Below, piece by piece: positions 1-12,889 of a stretch of DNA of 64,000 nt (its first letter is position 1; each line of letters opens with the position of its first letter). The position numbers and the translations under genes are program-made. The DNA is from Pseudoips prasinana (lineage: Eukaryota; Arthropoda; Insecta; Lepidoptera; Nolidae): assembly GCA_951640165.1 (NCBI GenBank), contig OX621252.1, forward strand, positions 24,263,934-24,327,933, given 5' to 3'. Under the pieces are notes generated by a model. It saw only the letters and a program-made list of their open reading frames with translations, ran no database searches and was not told the origin of the DNA.

Positions 1-163
1 ACTTATATAGATAGATGAATACTTAAATACATAGAAAACATCCATGACTCAGAAACAAATATACGTGCTCATCACACAAATATTTGCACTTACCGGGATT
101 CGAACCCAGGACCACCAGCTTCGTAGGTAGGAGCACTACCAACTAGGCTACGGTGACCGTCAA
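1..163 (-). repeat. tRNA-derived SINE (family A), cut by the window edge
   Basis: Reverse B-box GGGATTCGAACCC at 96-108 and reverse A-box in AACTAGGCTACGGTGACC. Other copies: 11166-11420, 13876-14130, 57187-57431. Confidence 0.8.
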
Positions 164-486
164 TAGTAATTAAAAGTTAAGTAACAAAATTATTTTCATT
201 TAGAAATTAGCCATTTTGATATATAGATAGATTAACTCTGTATTGTACACCAATATTAAAATCATACAGTACAGGAGCATATAATTAAAAAGTATACAAT
301 TGGCGGTCTTATCACTAAAATGTGATCTTTTCCAGACAAACAAAGAATGGACAATAATAGGGACTATACGTTTAATATTATTTTTAACTGTTTAGTTATT
401 TTTTTAATATCAAAAAAGCTTGTTTCTTAAAAGACTTTTAATGTTGTTAACTTTTACTGTTCATTCAACTTATTCTATATTATATA

Positions 487-656
487 CTAGCGGTGTCTCC
501 CGCGTTACGTTTAATAAATAAAAGCCTGTATGATATTTGGATATATAAGCTATATTACTACAAAGTTTCGTCAAAATCCGTTACGTAGTTTTTGCGTGAA
601 ACAATAACAAAGATCCATACAACTATACTCACAAACTTTCGCATTAGTGTGTTATA
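487..656 (-). mobile_element. Helitron-like fragment
   Basis: Reverse-complement CTAG terminus (CTAGCGGTGTCTCCCGCG) with the AAAATCCGTTACGTAG and CACAAACTTTCGCATTA words that recur in other Helitron-type copies of this window. Confidence 0.55.
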
Positions 657-865
657 ATGTTTTTTATTTCTTTTATTTATTTCTATTATTTCAGAATATA
701 TTATATTATTAATATCGTATGTTTTGTTTTATTTTCTTAAGAATACTTGAGAACACAAATTTAATAACCCTAACTGAATGGCTTGTCGTTTTTTCGTGGT
801 ATAGTTGCTGTCACCACCCTTTATATCAGCTGTATTATCAGGAAGTTAGATTATCAGGGACATCA

Positions 866-1048
866 GTGCCTCTAGCACGAGTTCCTGCAGTTTACTTACT
901 CAATCACACGTACAGTTTCGTCCCATACATTTGAGCACCAGAGTTTTATTTCTTAATAGTTTCCGTGAGATGCGCTGGTGCTCAATGTATGGGAGCAACT
1001 GTACGTGTGATCGAGTAAGTAAACTGCAGGAACTCGTGCTAGAGGCAC
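866..1048. mobile_element. Foldback MITE, 183 bp, copy 1
   Basis: Long inverted repeat with arms of about 85 bp and termini GTGCCTCTAGCACGAGTTCC. The arms include CCATACATTGAGCACCAG-type sequence. Same length and near-identical to 19272-19454 and 54990-55172. Confidence 0.85.
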
Positions 1049-1933
1049 AGACCAACTCTATGACCACACATAAGCGACTCAAATTTTACTACAACCGATT
1101 ATGATCCCATATGAATCAAAGTTCATATGGGACCTTTTTGAAAGCAATCCATATCGAATAAATAATTAATTTTCAAAATCAGTTCGCGCACAACAGATAA
1201 AAAACATTGTTAACCTACAGTTGCATTTATAACCTGTAATAGTCTGTTAAAATACAGTATTATATGAGTATATACATTCAGTAATTTTTTTTATGAACAG
1301 AAATGGGAACAATTTGAAAAGAATTTAGTTTACTAATTTTATCAATGACGGAGTAATGAATTAATAGGCATTAAAAAAATCAGAAAACTTTTGAGTATCT
1401 AGTCCTTTTTTTAGAATCGGTTAAAAGTACCTAAAAAACACCACATAGTTTTTGATAATCAATTTTTTTCACATTTTATAGAAGCTAAAAATTAAACGGT
1501 ATAGAAAAACCGATTATTACATAATGGAACTCTAAAGACAGCATGTTTTTATATATAAAGAACTTTTTTTTGTGAGTAAAACCCCCGATACTCTAATGAT
1601 ATAAGGGACTTGTTTTGGACACTCGTTTGCTTAAGGCTTAAACCATAAAACGCTAGTTACTATGCAGACGACAGTTTTTTATTAACTCTGAGTTATAAAA
1701 AGTCTGAATAAATACCGCAAAGAGGTGTGGCATTTAAAAATGATGTGACAAATATAGAACACTTGTCAACATGACGCCACAGAATTAACGTTGGAGGTTT
1801 TATTCGTGTATTATTGTTTTACGTAATGTTTGTTTATTATCGTTGTTTGTAAAATGCACGAAGGACCATCAAGTCCAGTTTAGGAGGTCAAATGCCTCCT
1901 CCCAATCGGACGAGCGGCCTGCAACTTCATGTA

Positions 1934-2214
1934 AAAACCGGCCAAGTGCGAGTCGGACGGACGGACGAAGGGATCCGTATAGATAATGCTACGAAAAAAA
2001 CGAGCAAAAAAATCACGTTTGTTGTATGGGTATTAAATATTTATTTTATTTTGTTTCTTAGTATTTGTTGTTATAGAGGCAACAGAAATACATCATCTGT
2101 GAAAACTTCAACTATTCAACTGTTCATGAGATGCCTGGTGACAGACGCACAGACAGACAGCGAAGTCTTAGTAGGTAATAGGGTCCCGTTTTACCCTTTG
2201 GGTACGGAACCCTA
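1934..2214 (-). repeat. GGGTTCCGTA-type repeat, copy 1
   Basis: AAAACCGGCCAAGTGCGAGT to TTTGGGTACGGAACCCTAAA, reversed. Other copies: 22416-22632, 43097-43376, 52681-53626 (split). A common lepidopteran repeat with a GTCTGTCTGTC stretch. Confidence 0.8.
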
Positions 2215-2679
2215 AAAAAAACAAAAAAGAATCAGAAAGTCTAAGAAACAGCATTTTTAAGTTAAAGTTGAAGTGAAGGAGAGGAGTAAGGGTCGGTAAA
2301 AATTGTTGCGTTACCTACTATATTCTTCATGTTAATACTAACATAGTTTTCAAGCACTAGCTTATCAATGACTACTATTATTATTGTTATTTATTATTAT
2401 CATTATTCAATTGAAATTACAATTCTTTTTTTCAAAATCTAAAGTATTTTTTTAACAAAATACATAAATATTCTTCTTATTATTTGATTTATTTGTCTGC
2501 AATTAAAGATTTTTATTTTATTTATTTACGCGCACAACATTGAATTATCGTCTACCACCGTGCGTTACACAATAACTTTTGTTACATTTGAACTTTTTAA
2601 TGTCAAAATATTAACTGCGAAAGTATTTTCGGTATAACATAGCAACCTTCAAGAAGCGAGCCTATTCCTTTCTTAAAGG

Positions 2680-3275
2680 CCGGCAACGCACTTGCGGACA
2701 GAATACGAGCGTTCCGTATGCAGAAGCGAGCCGTGCGAGCAATAGTGGGCATACCTGAGGATACGTCCGCCAGAGGGCAGTTCAGAAATCTCAAAATTAT
2801 GACACTCTGCTCAATATTTATCTACCAAATCGCAATGTATGTGAGGCGAAACCAGGATTTGTTTGATATACTAGGAGACGCACATAATTATAACACTCGG
2901 CACAGGCACAGGCTACGTACAGATAAACATAAACTATGCAAGTCGGAGAAGACGGTACAAGTAATTGGACCTGGCGTTTATAACCGGCTACCAGGTGCGA
3001 TCAAAGATGCAGTTTCCACCATGACATTCAAAAGCAGGCTCAAAATGTGGCTGGTAGATAAAGAATTCTACGATTTTGACTCGGAGTTTATGAAACTACC
3101 GATAACTTAATTACTTACTATTAAGACTATTAGTTATTATAATATTACAACATAATTATTCGTTTGTAAATGTATTATTATTATTTATTTATAAAATTAT
3201 TGAAATTATTAATTGTAAATTGTGATGTTATGACTTGTAACGGTTGTTATCAATAAATAAATGAAATTAAATAAA
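2680..3275 (+). mobile_element. 5'-truncated LINE fragment with RT C-terminus
   Basis: The frame reading [20 protein letters not shown] and on to 3110 matches the same C-terminal RT region as the copy at 26734, but is a different family (different 3' UTR, ending in AAATAAATGAAATTAAATAA). The coding part stays open to TAA at 3108-3110. Confidence 0.75.
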
Positions 3276-3349
3276 AGATCCTCTGGTTATGTGATTGTCC
3301 ATGAGTGGCGGTAATCACTAGCAGGTGACCCACTTATTCGTTGGGATAG

Positions 3350-3476
3350 GTACACACGGCTACATATGAAGCTATACATTTCCAATATAAGCTTACCTGT
3401 CATTGTATAGAAATCCTATACAACTCGAGATCAGCTTATAATCTAAGTGTATAGCTTAATGTGTAGCCGTCTGTAC
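3350..3476. mobile_element. MITE with GTACACACGGCTACATAT ends, copy 1
   Basis: 127 bp with terminal inverted repeats of about 25 bp (GTACACACGGCTACATATGA against its complement). Copies at 25387 and 48041 have the same length within one base. Confidence 0.75.
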
Positions 3477-3477
3477 A

Positions 3478-3711
3478 GACGCCAGCGTGGTTGGCAAATG
3501 CTTGCTTTTCACGCCGGAGGGCGCGGGTTCGATTCCCACCTAGGACAGATATTTGTGTGCATGAACATGTCTGTTTGTCCTGAGTCTGGGTGTAATTTAA
3601 GTATGTATTTACAAAAGAAAAGTATTATATGTAGTATTTCAGTTATCTGGTTTCCATAGTACAAGCTCTGCAAATGGCCGTGTGTGAATAATGACCCAGG
3701 ATATTATTTAC
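3478..3711 (+). repeat. tRNA-derived SINE family B
   Basis: GGTTGGCAAATGCTTGCTTT, B-box GGTTCGATTCCCACC, body ACATGTCTGTTTGTCCTGAG and GGTTTCCATAGTACAAGCTC. Other copies: 11920-12145, 21364-22175 (split), 41236-41415, 46785-47035, 50140-50312 (reverse), 58107-58775 (split). Confidence 0.8.
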
Positions 3712-3835
3712 CCCAATCTGTAAAATTTCTTTTAAAGATTTTCAACTTTATTACAAAAGCATAAGGTTCACTTTCAATCGGGGAAATTGGACAGATTGGG
3801 GTAGCTTGATGTGCTGGCTGGTTGCTGTATGCACA
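3712..3835. mobile_element. Same 141-bp MITE, degraded, splitting a SINE
   Basis: CCCCAATCTGTAAAATTTCT to GGGGTAGCTTGATGTGCTGG. The SINE tail at 3640-3711 appears to resume at about 3870. Confidence 0.65.
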
Positions 3836-4309
3836 TATATAGCATAGGCAATTATATAAGCTGCTTAGTTTCAGATCAGATAGCCGTGTGTAAATAATGT
3901 CCCACGACATTAATAGCCTAATCATTCTAAAAGTATAGCGTTAAATCAGCCTCACTCATAATATTAATCACTTTTAGCCTCTGGTCTACACAGAAGCATC
4001 TACCTTCATACAGCTGCTTAAACAATATCTCCGATCATATTACAAATTACTCCGTCAATTTTCAAGTATTCCCAAGTCAAATACTTGAAGTTGTAATTTA
4101 TATCGACAAACGTTAAACAATAGCATTGTAAGACAAACTATAAATCTATCGGTGGGTGGGGTGGGCAGTGTTCAATAATTCGACAAGTTGCGAACTTTCC
4201 AACACCGGACTTACGGGCCAAGAAAGTATACAACTCACTTAGTTTGTATAGAGATGTGCTAAGTAGATAAATCAATATCGATATTTTAGTAATTTGTTTA
4301 AATATATAC

Positions 4310-4600
4310 ACATATATATATATATATATAGTAGTGTAGTTGTCCTATGCGGGAATCGAGCCTGGAAGACGGAGTGGTGAAGCGACTGTCTTAAACATAG
4401 TCAAAGTATGAATATATATATATATATATATATGATTCCCGCATAGGACAACTAATTGTGTAATAAATGTAAATGTATGACCCATAAATAGTTGTTCTGT
4501 GTCTGTGTGTGTCTGTGTCCGTCAATTATATGTTTTTAAAGTACCCCGCGACACAGAGCTTAATTTCCCTAGTGCGGGCGCCTTTAAAAAAATGGTATAT
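4310..4600. repeat. Inverted SINE family C pieces around TA microsatellites
   Basis: AGTTGTCCTATGCGGGAATC at 4338-4357 faces its complement at 4433-4452, each next to a (TA)n run (4309-4330 and 4412-4432). The right piece runs into the family C tail TACCCCGCGACACAGAGC. Confidence 0.6.
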
Positions 4601-4772
4601 CAACGTACATACCTACATAGACCCGCGCGTGTGCCAGAGGGGTATGCAGAGAAAACCGAATTCCTTTTGTCACAATCTTTGCGCACCTATCTTGCTTCGT
4701 TTACTGTCATTATTTTCTTCATACATGCTCGCCGGTTTGGGATAGACCTAACCTTTCTTGCAATCATCTCCG
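4590..4772 (-). mobile_element. RTE-like LINE 3' fragment, copy 3 (short)
   Basis: Reverse-strand match to the last part of copies 1 and 2: tail TACATACCTACATAG, then CCAGAGGGGTATGCAGAG and CATGCTCGCCGGTTTGGG. Confidence 0.7.
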
Positions 4773-4989
4773 ATAAGATAAGATAAGTATATTGAAATAT
4801 TAATCATTGTTGTTTTAAAAAACATTCTGCAGTATTTAAAATCTTAACTACTTTATTTATAATAACCTAAAAATGGATTGATTGATTGATAAGACTTAAA
4901 CCAAATTTTATAAACGATTATCACAAAAACATTCAATTTCGAAAAGAATTATCAAAATCGGTTTATTAACTGCGGAGAAGTTGCGTAAC

Positions 4990-5156
4990 GTACAGACGCC
5001 AGCACCTCCAGCTCCTCCAATCTGTCAAATTTCTTTTATAGATTTTCAACTTTATCACATAAGCATAAGGTTCAACTTTATCACATAAGCATAAGGTTCA
5101 CTTTCAATTGGGGAATTTTGACAGATGGGGGTAGCTTGATGGGCTGGCGTCTGTAC
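4990..5156. mobile_element. Same 141-bp MITE with a 26-bp internal duplication
   Basis: 167 bp. The extra length is a tandem repeat of TTCAACTTTATCACATAAGC plus ATAAGG. Confidence 0.8.
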
Positions 5157-6804
5157 ATACAAAAAATATCGAATTCGTATGTAATGAGCAGACTGCAAGT
5201 AAAACTGCTTTCAAGTCACCAGTTCGCGGGTAATTTGCCCCAAAAGTTGGGGAAGTTACTTTGTAATTATTTTTTTTTACCAGTGGTAAATAAATAAATA
5301 CATAAACCTGCTTACTAATACTACAACAATTACTAGAAATTTGTAATCTTACTATCCTACTAATAATGTGAACATGAAAGTTGATTATTAAGTTATTAAT
5401 ATAAAATTATATTTGGACACAATTTGGTATACTGATAGTTTAATATTATTATTATTTATGATTAATGCATTAGATATTTTCATCCAGACAAAATGATAGG
5501 TTTAATTATAAAAACGCTGCCGTGTGGTTGACGGCAAGAAATATCTCAACCATCTCATCTCGTGGGAAGCGTAGACGCCTTCCCGACGGAATATCTACCA
5601 GAAAACGGGCATTAGCATCTCTCGGTATACTAATACTATCATACTGAGATTGCAAAGCGTGGCGATTATGGAATATCCGTCCAAATGATAGACACTACTC
5701 CATTTTAGAAAACTTTTTGGGAGTCCTTTATCCGACGCCATTTGACATAATGAAAATAGCAAGCGCAATTGTGTTAAATTATTGCTTTTTTTGATACTCA
5801 CAAATATTTTGTTTTTTTCTAGATCCAACTCCAACGTCAACGCGGACGAAGTCGTGGGCAAAAACTAGTGATAAACAAGATACAACTGCATGTATTCTTT
5901 AAGATGGAGATACGAAATAACATCACGCTCTAACCCAATTAATAGATTTAGTAGATTTGTGATTAACAGAACTCAATACATAAAACATACTTTCAATTTA
6001 CACCTAATTTATAGCGCGCATATTCATACAACGCAACAAAGACATAACATTGCATGGGGTTTGTAAACACGCTGGTATTGGTCTTGGGAGACATTGAATA
6101 ACAATTGCTTCGGTTGCTATTAACCAACCTGTGGATTCTGTGATGCATTGAATGTTCTACATCAATTCATCAACAAGTGACGGAGCTATGAAAGCCGATT
6201 ACAAATTACTAGGAAACAGAGTGCCTGCAATTATGAAAGGTTAGAACTGTTTTATAATAAGTCTTTACTATACTTTATAATAAGTTAGTATTTTCAAAAG
6301 TCCTTACAGAATTACGAAGAGACTAACCTAACCTTAAAAAAATGTTTTTGCTAGTTAAGACCGATTCGTTTTACTTCTAATATAAGCCAAATTGCTAGAA
6401 AAAAAAAGTTGGTGTATGGGTGGGTAAAATATTTATGACGGATATGAGTGTGTATAAACATGTCTGTTTGTCCTGAGTCAGGGTGTAATTATTTATATAT
6501 GTACGTATTTACAAAAGAAAAATAGTTTAAGTCATATATCAGTTATCTGGCACTTGTAGGGTCAACCAACAAATCATAGATAGTGTGTGTCTTGTCCGTA
6601 TCGGTTCGTGTCAAGTTAGCGACCAAAAATTTTGACCTATTTAGTGCTACTTAACTTTGAAACAAACTAGAGGGACCACAAGATGACCAGCCATACTGAT
6701 ATCAGCATAACTCATCAACTCTCCGTTTGTGTTAACTTTTTACTTGAATATTAACTAATTGCTGCGCTCACGTCTCTAAGTGTCAAAAAAAGTAAAAAGT
6801 CATT

Positions 6805-7060
6805 CATCATTACAGCTAAATAAGTCCTCTGCTGGACAAGCCTCCCTCAAGAATCGTCTTAGGGGGATATGCCATAATCGCCACGCTTGGCAGGCGGGTT
6901 GGCGATCGCAGTAAGATGGTCATAGTACTCAGAAGGAAGCTGCTGCCCATCCTCTGGTAGATATTCCCTCGGGTCGACTTCTACGCCCCCCACGGGATGA
7001 GATGGGGTGATCATATTCTGATTCTGATATTTGTCGCCGTCACCACACAGCGTCACAAAA
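6805..7060 (+). repeat. GTCCACTGCTGGACAA-type SINE, subtype 1
   Basis: Contains GGGGGATATGCCATAATCGC, GGCGGGTTGGCGATCGCAGT and the CACAGCGTC end. Other copies or parts: 14165-14395, 15607-15770, 24793-25010, 31177-31300, 32660-32875. Confidence 0.7.
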
Positions 7061-7529
7061 GTCATTAGCAAGTAAAAAAGTTATGATCATTTGAATTACA
7101 GGGAAAGGACCTCAGTTATTGAAATAAAGCAACATATTATTATTTCTTTTTACTGGAATGTAATAAATCGATATGAATATCAGTTATATCGATATAACAG
7201 CACAACTCTAAAATAGCGGGTGTTTGCGAGCGGCAAGTCTGAGCATTTAAGCTGAAACAGTAGCTTACTTATTACCTGAGATGGCACAACTTACTCTACT
7301 GGAGTTACTCGATATTCGCACAAGGGAGCTAATAAACTTTTGATAAAATTATATGCACTTTTTATTTTGGAACGAAAATATTTTATGGTCGCATTTGCAA
7401 TTTAATTTAAAGTAAATTGTTCTTTGTGTAACCACACTATTGATACATCTTTACGAAGTCTTTTAACCAAGTGCCTAAGCTGAGCGAATGCAGCAAATTC
7501 ACACCTTATGCTTTTGTATTTTTATATAA

Positions 7530-7706
7530 TCACACTAATATTATAAAGGCGAAAGTTTGTGAGTGTGTATGTTTGTTACTTCTTCAACTTTAAACGGCTG
7601 GAGCGATTTTAATAAAACTTGGTATGGAGTTAGCTGACACCCTGGATTAACACGTAAGCTATAATTTATAAAATTTAACGCAGGTAAAACTGCAGGGCAC
7701 AGCTAG
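7530..7706 (+). mobile_element. Short Helitron-like element
   Basis: TCACACTAATATTATAAAGG to GGGCACAGCTAG, 177 bp, flanked by A and T. The start and end words match other Helitron-type elements here. Confidence 0.7.
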
Positions 7707-7837
7707 TACTTAATAAAATGATAATTATAAATCTGTGTAAATAGAATAATATTAAAATATAATAGTCGATAACAAAATTTCTGGTAAATATGTATTGACG
7801 GCTTTGCGATTTACAAGTTTATAACCTTTTTTTAGTT

Positions 7838-7978
7838 GTACAGACGCCAGCACATCCAGCTACCCCAATCTGTCCAATTTCTTTTATAGATTTTCAACTT
7901 TATCACATAAGCATGAGGTTCACTTTCAATTGGGGAAATTTGACAGATTGGGGTAGCTTGATGTGCTGGCTTCTGTAC
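7838..7978. mobile_element. MITE with GTACAGACGCCAGCACATC ends, 141 bp
   Basis: Terminal inverted repeat of roughly 40 bp (GTACAGACGCCAGCACATCC, then AGCTACCCCAATCTGTC). Also present at 3715, 4990, 8226, 21006, 57726 and 59578, making it the commonest MITE in the window. Confidence 0.85.
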
Positions 7979-8225
7979 TATTTTTATTAAATCGATATTA
8001 TTTTAATGTTTGCAATTATGTTATTACTTATATAATGAATATCAATTTTATAACAATAAGCTAGCTAATTAACATTATCAAACTTGATTCTATACAAACC
8101 GCAGATGCATTATTAATTTATATATCTAGCAGCGTTTTTTGAAAGTCTATGGTATGGTGTCTGTACCTCTAAAATAAAATATAAAAACGGTTCCTACAAA
8201 CCGTTTTTTTTATTCAATTTTAGAG

Positions 8226-8365
8226 GTACAACACCAACACGTCAAGCTACCCCAATCTGTCTAATTTCCCCAATTGAAAGTGAACCTTATACTTATGTGA
8301 TAAAGTTGAAAATCTATAAAAGAAATTTGTCAGATTGGGGTAGCTGGATGTGCTGGCGTCTGTAC
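8226..8365. mobile_element. Same 141-bp MITE, 140-bp copy beside a hairpin
   Basis: One end is degraded (GTACAACACCAACACGTC), the other intact (GGCGTCTGTAC). To its left, 8166-8229 is a separate hairpin with arms TACCTCTAAAATAAAA and AAAACGGTT. Confidence 0.75.
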
Positions 8366-8499
8366 ATTGTTGAACGTCTAAGTTGTAGCGAAACACACGT
8401 TTAGGGTACACAAGGACAGGTGAACAACTCTTACTACTACCTACGTGGTTAACAGGGCGAGTTAGATGCTTAGAAACTGGGTATTTTTTTTTGTAAGGC

Positions 8500-8890
8500 A
8501 GAGGGAATGCCTACTCATGCCATACCCAAAAAGTGTCTGCGGGTAGATATGTCGCACTCGCACCGGCTAAACCTAACCTGCCGTGGACTTCTCATGGCGC
8601 CTGATGGGAGGAGCCCCGGGAACGAGGGTATGCTACTCCAGTGCCCTCCTTTTGCGTCATGTCCCAGATGGCCGGGGCACATACCCTAGGAAGGCTCTGC
8701 GTTGTCCTCCCCTAATACCCACTCCTGCCAGTCCAGCACAGCAACTGTGCCCAAAACAAATCGCTGTCTTCCCGGAGTTGCGTGCAGGTGGCGGCAGTAG
8801 AGGACACTTCTCATACTGTCACCGCAGCCCGAGAGAAACTGGATAACACATTCTACTTTCATTCATCCTTCTGCAACAGTGGGAGAGCAT
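8500..8890. other. GC-richer sequence, probably a retroelement remnant
   Basis: Locally GC-rich stretch with short overlapping ORFs (8507-8689, 8583-8846) and no recognisable domain. It directly precedes a SINE. It may be a LINE 3' remnant; it is not annotated as a gene. Confidence 0.3.
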
Positions 8891-8904
8891 AGGATAGAAA
8901 AAAA

Positions 8905-9118
8905 TAATCATCATCATCATATCAGCTGAAAGACGTCCACTGCTGGACAAAGGCCTCCCCCAAAGATCTCCACAATTGCCGGTCTTGCGCTATTCGCATC
9001 CAGCAGTTTCCAGCGACTCGCACAAGATCATCGGTCCATCTTGTAGGGGGCCTGGCCAGGCGGCGTCTCCGGTTCGTGGTCGCCACTCGAGAACCTTTCT
9101 GCCCCAACCAGACCGAAA
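8905..9118 (+). repeat. GTCCACTGCTGGACAA-type SINE, subtype 2
   Basis: ATCATCATCATCATATCAGC, GTCCACTGCTGGACAAAGGC, CAAGATCATCGGTCCATCTT and GGTTCGTGGTCGCCACTCGA. Other copies: 12765-12858 (reverse), 23585-23772, 24107-24240, 28312-28498 (reverse). Confidence 0.75.
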
Positions 9119-9124
9119 AAAATA

Positions 9125-10920
9125 ACACGAAATTTCAAATACACTTCCAGTCGTGTTCAACACCGCCGTACAACACTTAGTAAGCCAGGCTCTACAATAC
9201 ATCGAAGTATTAATAACTTAAGACTTGCCAACTTAGCTTCAGCTGGACCTCTTTCCTTTGCGGAGATTGTGTTTAATTCCTAACCGATATTCGATAGCTG
9301 CAGCGTTTGATTCTCGGTTAGGTTATTATGTTCAATACGTGAGAGATTTCTTTTGTAGAAATGTTAGATACTTACACTAGATTACTTATAAGAAAACAGG
9401 GGTTTTTTTTTACTTTTTAGGACCATACCTTTAAAGGATAAAAAGCGGAATATTTTTAGAATAGGAAGAATAAAAAGCGCATTTTCCTTAAGTACTACAG
9501 TCAACTGCTACCGCAAGCTACGTTAAGGAACGTAATCGATCGTAATTTTCATATACGTGTTTTTTTTAATAAAATTCTCGCTCTAATCGGTTTTTGTGTT
9601 ACCAAACTAGTTGTTGCAGTGATTGCACGGTTTTCAAGCTGCAATGTCATAAACAGAGTACAGACACAAATTAAGAAATATGATCGCTTCGAAGTCCTTC
9701 CAAATATATTTTTCTTCATCCCGTATTAAATCTTCCAGATGACTATTTCTGTTACAATCGTTCAATTGCATTTAAATCGTAAGATCGTCGAGCGCAACTA
9801 TGGTAACGAATCAAACTTTTTTTTATTATTAATCTGTTTTGAAGCTGCAGTACTATAAACTGACACACGAGTTCGCACAAGATAGTTTTTTTAAATAAAG
9901 AAAATACAAATAAATAAGATCACTTCGATATCCATCCAAATAACTTAATTTAAATTATACTTTTATTATTCTCCATAAGAGAACTTACAACTGACTACCC
10001 TTATTTAGTTTTTAACTGACGTTTTTTCTGTGAAATTGTTAAACCAAACTATGGTAAGAACTTGTTTTTTTTGTACTATTCTAATTTTAACTTTTTAACT
10101 TCGAGCATAAAACAAACAAAATTTCCAAGGAGTATATAACATAATACCATAACAATTAAAAGGGCAGTCAATAGGTACGGGAGTAGTTCTCTCCGGGTCG
10201 CGCAGATTCCTAATCAAAGATGCGGGCATGAATCTTAGCAAATTGGCAAGGGGTGACCGTTGTTATACAGGGTTGTCTGCCATATAAACTGTTGGTTAAA
10301 TTTAAAACTGAGTTTTCTATACTAGGATGTGAATATTATGTTTTTAGTTTAATAATGTACTTGGAAGTTATTTGGACTATTTTATTCCCTTTTTTGTTCG
10401 TACAGGCAGGTGATATTCTACAGTCAAGCCGCCCAGTATACGTCTAAAATTTTATTGGCAACTAGTACAGACAGCTTCCCGTACCCTCTGGAGCAAAGGG
10501 ACGCTCAGACATAAAACCATGTTTTGCTGCCACAAATCTATGGACTATACTATGAACTAATATATAATAATATACCAGATCTATCTATGGACTAATATAT
10601 AATAATATACCAGATCAGATAAAAAAATACCTGTTCACAAGTTTAAGAAAACATTGCAAAAAATCTAAATTGATAAGTGTTATTACACGGTTGACGATTT
10701 TTTGAAAGATAAAGTTTTTGACATCCGCATTTTTTCTTAATTTCGGTTCAATATTAAAATATAGTTTACGTTTGCTCTTTCTTTGATTTTTATACTGAAT
10801 TTTTGACATTATTAAAATATTTTACTGTGAACTTTAAAACTACTTTTCAATTATTTGTAGGTATGTCTTACCATAGACAAAACATAGCGCACTGTATTTA
10901 ACTTTAAGATCTGTATTTTT
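9125..10920. other. AT-rich stretch without recognised gene
   Basis: Short ORFs only, of AT-rich random type. A small tandem duplication (ACTAATATATAATAATATAC) occurs at 10557-10617. Nothing else recognised. Confidence 0.4.
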
Positions 10921-10925
10921 TGTAC

Positions 10926-11056
10926 CTATGTACATACATACATACATACATAGACTCACGCCTGTTTCCCAGAGGGGTAGGCAGAGACAACGGATTTCCA
11001 TTTGTCACGATCTTTGCATACTTCTTTTGCCTCGATTACTGTCATTATATTCTAAA
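10926..11056 (-). mobile_element. RTE-like LINE 3' fragment, copy 4 (short)
   Basis: (CATA)n tail followed by CTCACGCCTGTTTCCCAGAG and TTTGTCACGATCTTTGCATA, the same 3' end as the copy at 52966. Confidence 0.75.
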
Positions 11057-11165
11057 TTTAATACCTATGTTTTACAAATAATAAATGATTGATTGATTGA
11101 TTGTCCTTGCGCTCTAGTTAATACATATGTACATTATATAAATTACAGCCAGACACAGAACAAAT

Positions 11166-11420
11166 AATAATAATATATCTCGGGACAATGTCACACAGAT
11201 CATCCTAGCCCCAAACTAAGCAAAGCTTGTACTATGGGTACCAGGCGACGATATACATACTTATATAGATAGATAAATACTTATATACATAGAAAACATC
11301 CATGACTCAGAAACAAATATTCGTGCTCTACGCTCACACAAATATATGCACTTACCGGGATTCGAACCCAGGACCACCAGCTTCGTAGGCAGGAGCACTA
11401 CCAACTAGGCTACGGTGACC
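11166..11420 (-). repeat. tRNA-derived SINE family A, full-length copy
   Basis: Same head, body (CATGGATG, AAGCTTTGC-type words) and tail as 13876-14130, reversed. It abuts another reversed SINE head at 11421-11530 (GGGACTCGAACGCACGACCG). Confidence 0.8.
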
Positions 11421-11583
11421 AAATAATCGTGCTCAGCGCCAAAGATTTGTCCTGGGTGGGACTCGAACGCACGACCGCTGGCTTAGCATTCAGGGTCACT
11501 AACCAATAGCCCAACAGGCCAGTGGAGTCAGTTAGGCCAATACTCTGAAATTCTGATTAGAAACCAAATTGATTAAATGGTCT

Positions 11584-11839
11584 GGGGCTCTACCGGCTAA
11601 GTCGCCGAACATCGTTTTCGTGTGTTCAAGTAAAAGTTAGTGTTCAAATAAATAAAGGTTATAAATGACTTAATCAATCGTTAAATCGGCTTCAACGTTG
11701 ACAATCGGTTCCGGACCATTTATGACGTCCCATGTGGTCAAGGAAGACGATTTAACGATTGATTAAGTAATTTTTAACGTTTATTTATTTGAACACCATT
11801 CACGAAAACGATGTTCGGCGACTTAGCCGGTAGAGCCCC
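11584..11839. mobile_element. Foldback MITE with GGGGCTCTACCGGCTAAGTC ends
   Basis: About 256 bp with arms of roughly 110 bp (CGGCTAAGTCGCCGAACATC, GACTTAATCAATCGTTAAAT) facing each other. Further copies at 56680-57025 and 58932-59103. Confidence 0.8.
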
Positions 11840-11919
11840 TGATTAGAAACTATAGTGAGACTTCCATTTTCTATTTTATTTATATTTTTATGTGTCTTAT
11901 TAAGTTCATCGTCATCGGC

Positions 11920-12145
11920 CGGTTCGCGTAGTTCGTAAATACTTACCTTTTACGCTGCATGTCGTGGGTTCGATTCCCACCCAGGACAGATATTTGCGTG
12001 CATTAACATGTCTATTTGTCTTAAGTCTGGGTGTAATATCTATATAAGTATGTATTTACAAAAGAAGAGTAGTAGGTATATCAGTTATCTGGTTTCCATA
12101 GTACAAGCTCTGCTTAGTTTGGACTGATATACATATGTGTAAATT
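11920..12145 (+). repeat. tRNA-derived SINE family B
   Basis: GTCGTGGGTTCGATTCCCAC at 11969 onward and GGTTTCCATAGTACAAGCTC near 12093. Confidence 0.75.
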
Positions 12146-12764
12146 TGTTAGACCTCGGTTTAAAAAGAAAAGTTATATATATTGTACATACATGCATGTG
12201 TTAACACATAAACCAGGAAGAATAAGAATATGTCTTTTTTAGAAATCCACTCCCATTGGGAATGAAAATAATTCTAACAGCAAGATCAAGACTCTCTAAT
12301 TCAATGATGACGATTATGAAGATACTTTTATATACTACTAAATATTTCCGAGTGGCGCAGTGGTGAACCTGTAAACTGGTTGTCGTTGTTGATGTGGTGT
12401 CGAATAGTAATTCGACACCACATCAATTTCAACCTTATCACTATGAGATAAGGTTCAAAAATTAATGTAACAATATATAGTAAAGCCTGCTGAGAGTTAA
12501 GTTGCTTTTGTTTGCATATTATTTGTTCTGGGTGGGAATCGAACCCATGGCCTCTGGCTTAGTAGTCAGTGTCACTAATCTGTAGAATTATTCATTTCGT
12601 TTGATATATAATGTAAAAATTGCTTAACATACATACCAAAACTAAATACAGTCAAATTGAAAAGTTTTAGAAGACTTCTTATTATTAACCGACTCCAAAA
12701 TATGGATTTAATCAATTTAACTGTATGTTAAATTGATAAAACTCAAGAACAACTCAACTCAACT

Positions 12765-12858
12765 CTGATCTGCGCAAGACCGGCAATTGTGGAGGAGGGA
12801 TCTTTGGGGGAGGCCTTTGTCCAGCATTGGACGTCTTTCGGCTGATATGATGATGATG
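12765..12858 (-). repeat. GTCCACTGCTGGACAA-type SINE, subtype 2, short reversed copy
   Basis: GCGCAAGACCGGCAATTGTG and GGCCTTTGTCCAGCATTGGA, ending CTGATATGATGATGATG. Confidence 0.7.
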
Positions 12859-12889
12859 TATGTTTATTTTTAAAAAGACAACACCCTCA